NCBI RefSeq assembly: GCF_000250985.1
Contig: NW_013524648.1
Span: forward strand, 585,560 to 649,559
Length of the DNA stretch: 64,000 bases
Direction of reading: 5' to 3'
DNA from: Nematocida parisii ERTm1
Taxonomy: Eukaryota > Microsporidia
Shown here in pieces: positions 57,905 to 64,000 of this stretch. Under the pieces are notes generated by a model. The model had not been told where the DNA came from, did not search any database, and saw only the letters and a program-made list of their open reading frames with translations. The translations under genes were made by a program, and so were the position numbers. Position 1 is the stretch's first letter; the number at the start of each line of letters is the position of its first letter.

Positions 57905-59728
57905 CTATTTTTCCTTTTCCTTTTCTATAATCTCTACCAACGGATTGTTGTAAGATGTAGATACGGTGAATTTAATTCCATACCACCTTGAATCAAAATC
58001 ATATAGAATACTAATTTGTATATACGCATCGGTGGCACGTACTCCATGCCTAGTTATTGATGTAGGCATAAGATCATTACATATCATTCCTAAGGCTTTA
58101 TTTCTGGAGAGAGAAGAAAAGACTTTTTTTAAACATTTTCGCATTTTTCTTTTTGTTTCTCTTCTATTTTTATTATAATCCATCTGAAAATCATTCTTTA
58201 TGTACCTAATTGTTCTTTTTATTCTATGCCCGTTTCCTACTAAGTCATACATCGTATATAGCATGTGTAATAACCCAGTGCTAACGGTTGAACCATCTTT
58301 AGAAAAACCATGCTCTGGTCTAGGAAGTCCATATATAACTCTCTCCCAATCAGATCGCATAGTACTGCCTATGCTACTTACTTTGTGGGTATACTTAGAA
58401 AAGAACTCTTTTAGCTCTTTAGATGGATTTGGTATATGATCTATATTATATTCTTTAGTTTCTTGGTCAAAGGTAAAGCATAAGAACAGAGCAAGAAGAA
58501 TACACTTCTGACAATTTTTAAAACAGCATTCGTCTTTATAAGATAAAGTGTATTGACAGTCCTTATTAACATAATCAGGCCCATCTATGTGACTTGGTTT
58601 ATAAATAACATCCATAAAGGGTATATTTTTAAACCCATCTTTTATTTCTTTAAAGTTACAGAAATCTGTAAAATTACGCCTCTTATCTCTCATTCCCAGG
58701 TGCACATCCACATCTAGCACATTATTTATTGCAAATAACCGATTAAGTAATTCCATTACTTTTCTATCGTGCTTTGAAATTGGGATTTCATAATTAGTAG
58801 GCTTGCGGGTATTAAGCATCACATACACCGCTCTTACAAAATCCTTATACATCTTCGCACTGTCTATATACTCAAAGATGTATGACTGTATGAGAAATCT
58901 GGGATTGCACAGAAAATTCCCTGTTAAGAACTCTTCATACGTAGTAGGCATTGCGAATTCCTTAGATACTTCTAGAGTGTTTTCTGGATCAACAAGGCTT
59001 TTGAAAAAATTTACTATCTCTTTTGTTTTCTTCTGATATACTGACTTTTTATACCATTCTTTTCCATCCTTTATAATTAAGCTCAAATTGACATAAAAAC
59101 CATTTCCGGTTGCTTCGGAATCCTGTAAAATAATTCTTTTATTCCCACGGTTTTTTTCATTGCGTTCTATTTTAATAGGAATATTTATCCCTTCTGCAAG
59201 AAGAAATAAAGAAGCTAATAAATTCAAACTGTCTGGCTTTTTTTTATGCTTCCTCAGAAATCGAGTAAATGAGTCATCTTCCACTGACTCAATAGAATAA
59301 GCCAGATTCTCAGATGGAAACATATTTATCAGTTGTTGTGCATATCTTTCCAAGTATTTGTTCTTTTTGGGATCTTCATGTGTTGTGATATGCACTTTCC
59401 AAACCATTAAATTTTTAAAATCCTCTGTGGATCCACTATTTTTCATTTTATTCTCTGCATATATTGCATGCCAGTACATACGAAAGTTCTCCATAAACCC
59501 ACTTTCAGAAGTCATATACTGAACAGTTGGTGAAAGTCCTCCATCTGGGTGTAATATTATGTTGTTTTCTATTATCATTTTCTGTACCAAACCTACATCT
59601 GCATACCCTATCCTAGCACATACACTGTATATTGCTGTTGTTATTTCCAATAGTATAAGTATGGTATTCTTTAATGTATTTCTTATTATAATATTGTTCT
59701 TCTTAAGTAGATTCTGTCTCTCTTCCAT
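57905..59728 (-). CDS. Large family member, N-terminal part of the frame-split gene (607 aa)
   Basis: A hydrophobic N-terminal signal/anchor lies around residues 18-38 (NTLKNTILILLEITTAIYSV). It is followed by the family blocks HPDGGLSP, KYLERYAQQLINMFPS, EGINIPIKIE, MPTTYEEFLTG with FLCNPRFLIQSYIFEYI, TFDQETKEYNIDHI, and FFSKYTHKVSSIG...DWERVIYGL. The frame ends at 57905 with IIEKEKEK in a purine run (GAAAAGGAAAAGG), while the next frame continues into the C-terminal part. A one-base length change in that run would account for the split. Together the two parts would be close to 1,000 residues, comparable to the 924-aa copy. Confidence 0.8.
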   Translation of the reverse strand: MEERQNLLKKNNIIIRNTLKNTILILLEITTAIYSVCARIGYADVGLVQKMIIENNIILHPDGGLSPTVQYMTSESGFMENFRMYWHAIYAENKMKNSGSTEDFKNLMVWKVHITTHEDPKKNKYLERYAQQLINMFPSENLAYSIESVEDDSFTRFLRKHKKKPDSLNLLASLFLLAEGINIPIKIERNEKNRGNKRIILQDSEATGNGFYVNLSLIIKDGKEWYKKSVYQKKTKEIVNFFKSLVDPENTLEVSKEFAMPTTYEEFLTGNFLCNPRFLIQSYIFEYIDSAKMYKDFVRAVYVMLNTRKPTNYEIPISKHDRKVMELLNRLFAINNVLDVDVHLGMRDKRRNFTDFCNFKEIKDGFKNIPFMDVIYKPSHIDGPDYVNKDCQYTLSYKDECCFKNCQKCILLALFLCFTFDQETKEYNIDHIPNPSKELKEFFSKYTHKVSSIGSTMRSDWERVIYGLPRPEHGFSKDGSTVSTGLLHMLYTMYDLVGNGHRIKRTIRYIKNDFQMDYNKNRRETKRKMRKCLKKVFSSLSRNKALGMICNDLMPTSITRHGVRATDAYIQISILYDFDSRWYGIKFTVSTSYNNPLVEIIEKEKEK

Positions 59729-60061
59729 ATCTAAATTATTTATATTTCTTATTTTTACTTTTATAATAATTTTTATCAGCAGAATAAAATAGAAATTATT
59801 TAAATTCTTAATGGTAGTAGAAGACTAATTATTAAGTAAGTAATAGACTAATTTCAATTAAAAAGCAATAAATCATATTTATTAAGGAATTATCCACAAT
59901 TTATACCTTTAATGCTGTACGCCAAGGCTGCCTCAGTTGAGTAAAATATAAGTATCAGGCATAATGAAAGGTAGTATTAGATGGTTTATGCAGTAACCAC
60001 TGAGAACAAGTATTTTCATTTTTGTAGTCGGTTTATTCGGGTTATATATGAATGCTTCAAA

Positions 60062-60376
60062 TTATTCTATTGCACTTTCAAGTGGGAGGTACATGAAATG
60101 TAACATAAAGAATACACTAACAATAGATACAAAATCTCCTAGTGCAATAAATTCAGACGTAAGAAAACCAGACATTCCCACGATTACTAGAACTATAATC
60201 TCTATTATAGGGTAATATTTAAGGTATGCTCGCACATTAGTAATTAACTCATGTGCTGTTATATTGGAGTGTGGCTTTATAAGAGAAATCAATCTAAATA
60301 TGGAATATATTAGATTAAGTGCAAAGTATACTATAAATCCTATTAGAGACAGTATAGTTACAGTAGACCTTTCCAA
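60062..60376 (-). CDS. Small multi-pass membrane protein (104 aa)
   Basis: Three hydrophobic segments (LSLIGFIVYFALNLIYSIF, IIEIIVLVIVGMSGFL, FVSIVSVFFMLHFMYLPL) are separated by short loops, with a complete start and stop. No family was recognised. A CGGGTTAT copy lies just downstream (60038-60045). The upstream 330 bp to the split large-family gene hold nothing recognised. Confidence 0.6.
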   Translation of the reverse strand: MERSTVTILSLIGFIVYFALNLIYSIFRLISLIKPHSNITAHELITNVRAYLKYYPIIEIIVLVIVGMSGFLTSEFIALGDFVSIVSVFFMLHFMYLPLESAIE

Positions 60377-60469
60377 ATTTATTAGAACACCTTTGTATTC
60401 AATTTAATATCTAGAACCGTCTTAATAAAGAAAATAGGTGCTAGTAAAGTAACTAAAATATGGACAAAA

Positions 60470-60655
60470 TAAACCCGAGCCTGGGTTGGAGTATGTCTCC
60501 ATATGCTTTAATGTATTTGAGGTAGGCAGCCATCGGTTCAAGACTCCTCGAACCTTATATCAATAAACCGATTTTCATTTAAAAACATAAAACATCGTCA
60601 CTATCCCTATCTGCCTTGGACTATGTTATCCAGGCAGCAATGATGCCACTCGGGG
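60470..60655. other. Hairpin-rich GC island, possible structured RNA
   Basis: A compact GC-richer block in AT-rich surroundings. Hairpins seen are GGAG-TATGT-CTCC (60488-60500), GGTTC...GAACC (60535-60554) and CTGCCT(T)GGA...TCCAGGCAG with an 8-nt loop (60611-60637). It ends just before a short CTTATTACAC array. No tRNA, snRNA or SRP motif was recognised. Confidence 0.35.
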
Positions 60656-60659
60656 CAAT

Positions 60660-61110
60660 AGAACATAACTTATTACACATATAGCATAGCTTATTACACA
60701 CTATGCTATTATTATTACTTATTATATCAGAATGTTTAAAATAACTTAAAAATAAAATTACTTTATGCTGTTTGTATAATAAATTATAATACATTTAATT
60801 AACAAATCAGCTTGTAATGTTAATATAATATAATACAAATAAACCAATAAGTCTTATAATTTACCATAGATATAATATAGACTAATATTAACTATAACTT
60901 ATTACACATATACTATTATATTATATACACTTTTATACATATATTCATATAGTATTTATACTAATACTTTATAAACATAATGTAATATATTTTATTACTT
61001 TTTATATAATTATTTAATTAAAAATGTCACAATTTTTATTACACAATGGGTTATATATTTTACTATATAACTATAACTGACGTATAAATACAAAAATTTA
61101 TTTATTTATA
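60660..61110. repeat. Short CTTATTACACATATAG array and AT-rich leader
   Basis: ACTTATTACACATATAGCATAG and GCTTATTACACACTATGC units at 60665-60725, and again at 60895-60930. They read CTTATTACAC toward the plus-strand gene that follows, as in the 19-33 kb domain. Confidence 0.75.
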
Positions 61111-61135
61111 TTCTAGGTTGATAAGCAAGAAGAGA

Positions 61136-62968
61136 ATGTTAAGAGAAAAAACCAACAGTAAACCACAAAATAATCATAAACAAAACAAAAGAGACTGTTA
61201 TACAAAGACAGAACAATTACCAGATGAAATAGTACAAAATAGTACGCAATGTAGTAAAAGTACTGTAGGTACAAGTACAACAGAAAATTCAAATTCGTTT
61301 GAAAATAACCCGAATGAACCCTCTTTATCAGACATAACCAGAAATAATCCTAAGATATATAAAGCAATGTATACTATGTTTTATACAATTTTATTTCTTG
61401 TTGGGGCTATAAACCTTCTCCTTTCTGCTCCTGTGAGTTTAGTTGAAGTATTCAATGATAAATTACAGATAGGGAAATATTTATTGAATATTCCAGAATG
61501 TAACGGATTACCAGAAATGGAAATGATAAATTGTATAAAAAACGAAAAAATAACTGAATTTCCAGAAATGGCAATTGATAAATTTTTATCGAGTAGATTA
61601 TTTCATGAGTCACATACACCAGAAAGGTTCGAACATAATTTAAAGATTTTAAATACTTTAGGTATGATTTTGATTTCTACAGGTAAAATTTTAGGTAATA
61701 TTTTTTATTTGTGTTTAAATAACTATTTTCCTACTATAACAAATAATTTAACGGTTATTTTTATGCAAATTTTTACATTTACCACTATTCCAATGCTTTT
61801 CATACACTGTTCTATGATTAATGAATATTTACCAGATTTGTATACGCAGTCTATAATAAGTCTTATAACAAAAGTATTCCTTGGTATAAATATATCACTA
61901 GGTGGGATTCTGCTGGATTTAGGACTAATTAGAATGACTAGAATGAATTTAGGGTTAATTCGGGTAGATAAAGAGTATTTAATGAATGCGTATAGTGCTG
62001 TTAGGATAGTCTCAGGATGTCTTGGATTCTTATTTCCTGTTGTATTTAGTTATATCTACTATAACTTAAACCCAGAATTAGGTATTTTTATTATTTCAGT
62101 ATTAGTGTTTATGCCGTTAATTACTGTTTACTGCCTGAAAAAGGCACTTAATAAGATAGAGTATAATACACCACATAGTATAAATAATGAAACAATTACA
62201 GACACAAATGTACAGGAAGAGAGTACAGAACTTATAATGCAAAATATTCCAGCTAATTCGGGTCCTTTAGACGAATCTATTGAAATGGAAGAATTAGGAA
62301 ATGTTCATGGGAATACAATACAGTCTGTAAGAAACAATAATAGTAATGAAAATACATTAAAGCCCGAAACAACCCGAAATATTCTACAGAAGATATTGTA
62401 CGGCCTACAAAAACTCTTGGAATACTTTCCTATTATAACCTTATTATTTCCTATTTCATTCTTTATGACAGGAATTAATATTTTTATATTCTATAAAGAG
62501 AGTATAATTGCATCTACTTTAGGAATATTCCCACTTATAGTACTGTCTGCCCCACTAGTCGGTGGATTATTAGCATTATTTGCCCCTCTTCGTATAAAAC
62601 AGTCTATGAAAATATTTATAGGATTTACCATAATAGGAATATGTCAGTTATTGTTTTTTATTATAAAAACTAACGATTTATTATCTGAAGATATCCTATC
62701 AAAATATTTAATAATAAGCGTGTCCCTTATGTTAATAGTAATAGTATACTTATTAACCCCATTACTGGGTATACTGCCGGTACTAATTAATCCATCTGGT
62801 AATTTTATTGCTATATACGGATTATACCAGCAGATAATGGACATTATAATATTTTTTATTTTATCAAAAATATTTCAATCGATTGGCAAGGATTTTATTC
62901 TTGTTTGTGGAATATTTTCTATTCTCAGTGGGATAGGATTAAAAATAATAATTCCTAATGAATTGTAA
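61136..62968 (+). CDS. MFS-like multi-pass membrane protein (610 aa)
   Basis: I start at the ATG of MLREKTNSK; the longer frame begins with TTG. Residues 1-75 are hydrophilic (Asn/Thr/Lys-rich). About twelve hydrophobic segments follow, with a large loop after the first (residues about 105-175) and a long acidic central loop (about residues 340-420) between two six-helix halves. This is a major-facilitator-like arrangement. No substrate signature was recognised. Asn-rich insertions and AT-rich codons match the lineage-specific genes. Confidence 0.7.
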   Translation: MLREKTNSKPQNNHKQNKRDCYTKTEQLPDEIVQNSTQCSKSTVGTSTTENSNSFENNPNEPSLSDITRNNPKIYKAMYTMFYTILFLVGAINLLLSAPVSLVEVFNDKLQIGKYLLNIPECNGLPEMEMINCIKNEKITEFPEMAIDKFLSSRLFHESHTPERFEHNLKILNTLGMILISTGKILGNIFYLCLNNYFPTITNNLTVIFMQIFTFTTIPMLFIHCSMINEYLPDLYTQSIISLITKVFLGINISLGGILLDLGLIRMTRMNLGLIRVDKEYLMNAYSAVRIVSGCLGFLFPVVFSYIYYNLNPELGIFIISVLVFMPLITVYCLKKALNKIEYNTPHSINNETITDTNVQEESTELIMQNIPANSGPLDESIEMEELGNVHGNTIQSVRNNNSNENTLKPETTRNILQKILYGLQKLLEYFPIITLLFPISFFMTGINIFIFYKESIIASTLGIFPLIVLSAPLVGGLLALFAPLRIKQSMKIFIGFTIIGICQLLFFIIKTNDLLSEDILSKYLIISVSLMLIVIVYLLTPLLGILPVLINPSGNFIAIYGLYQQIMDIIIFFILSKIFQSIGKDFILVCGIFSILSGIGLKIIIPNEL

Positions 62969-62992
62969 TTTTGGGTTATTTCGAGTTATGTA

Positions 62993-63895
62993 TTATATAT
63001 ATATTCCTTTATCTTTCATCATATCAAGAGATTTCTTAAAGGTAGATCCTTCTTTCATAGCGCACAGAATAAAAATTACTTTTTTGTTGTTTAGGGTTAT
63101 ATCGGGTTTTACATCTCTTCTTTCTACTTTTATCCTATTTTTACCACAGAAGTGTTCTTGAAGAATTTCTGATGAATTTAGCCTGTCCCTGCACTGGAAA
63201 ATGTATTTTGGAAGAATTCTGACTAATTCAACAGGATCTGCACTCTCAAATAAATCTTGAGTTACTTCTTCTGAATACTGTGCACTCCCTGAACATGCCC
63301 CTGAATTATCTGAGGGATTTTTAGGATTATGCTGTGATATTTCTTCTTTATACCCAGGTAGTTCTTCTTCTGTTATGTACCCTGTATACTCTACTCCATT
63401 ATAGTATAATACTCCTGTGATATAGGATAGACTGATAGGGTTTAGTACTGTAGTAATTGGTAGAAATACATTCTTGTGTATGTGTATGACTAGCTGATTA
63501 TCTCTTCTGTGCATATACTCTTTCTTGTGGTGGTGGTCTATGATATATTTTATTTTCTTGTCTTTTTCTATGTTATTACGTAATACATCACAGATATGTC
63601 TTAGTCTACATGATATACTGCGGAGTAAAGAATGCTTTATTGTGTACTCATTTTCGTATGTTTTTGTTTCTATTCTTTCCTGTGACAGGATTCCCTTCTC
63701 TTGCATTTCCTTTCGAATGAGTTCAAGTTGAATTTCTGTGTGAATGTTCTGCTCTGTATACGAAATATTATTAAGAAATTCTCTAGACATGGCAGTCCAT
63801 GCAAGTTGTGAATTTTTCATGGGAGATTCAAACTCATCCACTCCATCTGCGGATACTTTCAGTTCTGGAAGAGAAAATACGTCACTGCTTCTCAT
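62993..63895 (-). CDS. Unknown protein with N-terminal helical region (300 aa)
   Basis: Complete frame, convergent with the MFS-like gene 24 bp away. The N-terminal 100 residues are helical (SPMKNSQLAWTAMSREFLNN, then TEIQLELIRKEMQEKG) and faintly recall the SPF27/BCAS2 splicing-factor pattern. This is weak, and Nematocida is thought to lack splicing, so I do not use it. A His-rich patch (DHHHKKEYMHRRDN) and a beta-rich part (VLYYNGVEYTGYITEEEL) follow. No signal or TM. Less AT-biased codons suggest a conserved housekeeping protein. Confidence 0.65.
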   Translation of the reverse strand: MRSSDVFSLPELKVSADGVDEFESPMKNSQLAWTAMSREFLNNISYTEQNIHTEIQLELIRKEMQEKGILSQERIETKTYENEYTIKHSLLRSISCRLRHICDVLRNNIEKDKKIKYIIDHHHKKEYMHRRDNQLVIHIHKNVFLPITTVLNPISLSYITGVLYYNGVEYTGYITEEELPGYKEEISQHNPKNPSDNSGACSGSAQYSEEVTQDLFESADPVELVRILPKYIFQCRDRLNSSEILQEHFCGKNRIKVERRDVKPDITLNNKKVIFILCAMKEGSTFKKSLDMMKDKGIYI

Positions 63896-64000
63896 GAAAA
63901 TATTAAAGAAAACGCAATAACAGAAATATAAAGAATATTATTAACAGACAAAAGCACTGGAAAGACAGAAATAATAGAAAATAATATTGAAATACATCAG

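Noticed and set aside
62993-63895. Assignment as SPF27/BCAS2 splicing factor
   Set aside because: Only a faint N-terminal resemblance; the remainder does not fit and the lineage is thought to lack splicing.

Overview
The window looks like a chromosome segment of a microsporidian, most likely Nematocida or a close relative. The evidence is a very AT-rich genome with compact intronless genes, a Rickettsia-type nucleotide (ATP/ADP) translocase, shortened versions of conserved eukaryotic proteins (proteasome RPN3, NAC-beta, TRM7, PWP2/UTP1), an MFS hexose-type transporter, and at least four members of a large secreted/membrane gene family. That family is recognisable from a P-T-Y-E-E-F-x-T-G-x-F-L block followed by F-L-I-Q-x-Y-I-(Y/F)-E, and resembles the Nematocida large gene families. 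The family name is from memory and could not be checked by search.

Layout: (i) 0-16 kb is a lineage-specific zone. It holds an acidic repeat-rich membrane protein cut by the left edge, a decayed copy of the next gene, two large signal-peptide proteins, two large-family genes (one split by a frame change), and three GC-richer, hairpin-rich intergenic islands that may be non-coding RNAs. (ii) 16.5-19.3 kb has a Gag-like zinc-knuckle ORF, tRNA-Pro(CGG), NAC-beta and TRM7. (iii) 19.3-33.6 kb is a repeat domain. Every gene here (hexose transporter, nucleotide translocase, PWP2, RPN3, several small unknowns) is embedded in degenerate arrays built on CTTATTACAC / GTGTAATAAG, and two genes carry in-frame repeats that look derived from these arrays. 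(iv) 33.8-37.6 kb has a single-TM protein with a long charged helix, class I fructose-bisphosphate aldolase and a polo-like kinase. (v) 38.5-50.3 kb has two tail-anchored paralogs, a divergent pair of small single-TM paralogs, an SLC19-like transporter divergent from a coiled-coil gene, an alpha/beta hydrolase, an orphan Tc1-type HTH protein and further membrane or secreted unknowns. (vi) 50.7-64 kb has a full-length large-family gene, tRNA-Pro(AGG), a taspase-like threonine protease, a second split large-family gene, an MFS-like multi-TM protein and an unrecognised gene at the right end.

Functionally the core genes fit an obligate intracellular parasite that imports host ATP and sugars and probably vitamins, keeps glycolysis, and exports a large lineage-specific set of secreted/membrane proteins. 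The most interesting items are the taspase-like gene, the structured RNA candidate at about 11.5-11.8 kb, the polarised intergenic repeat domain and its spread into coding sequence, and the small paralogous membrane-protein families.
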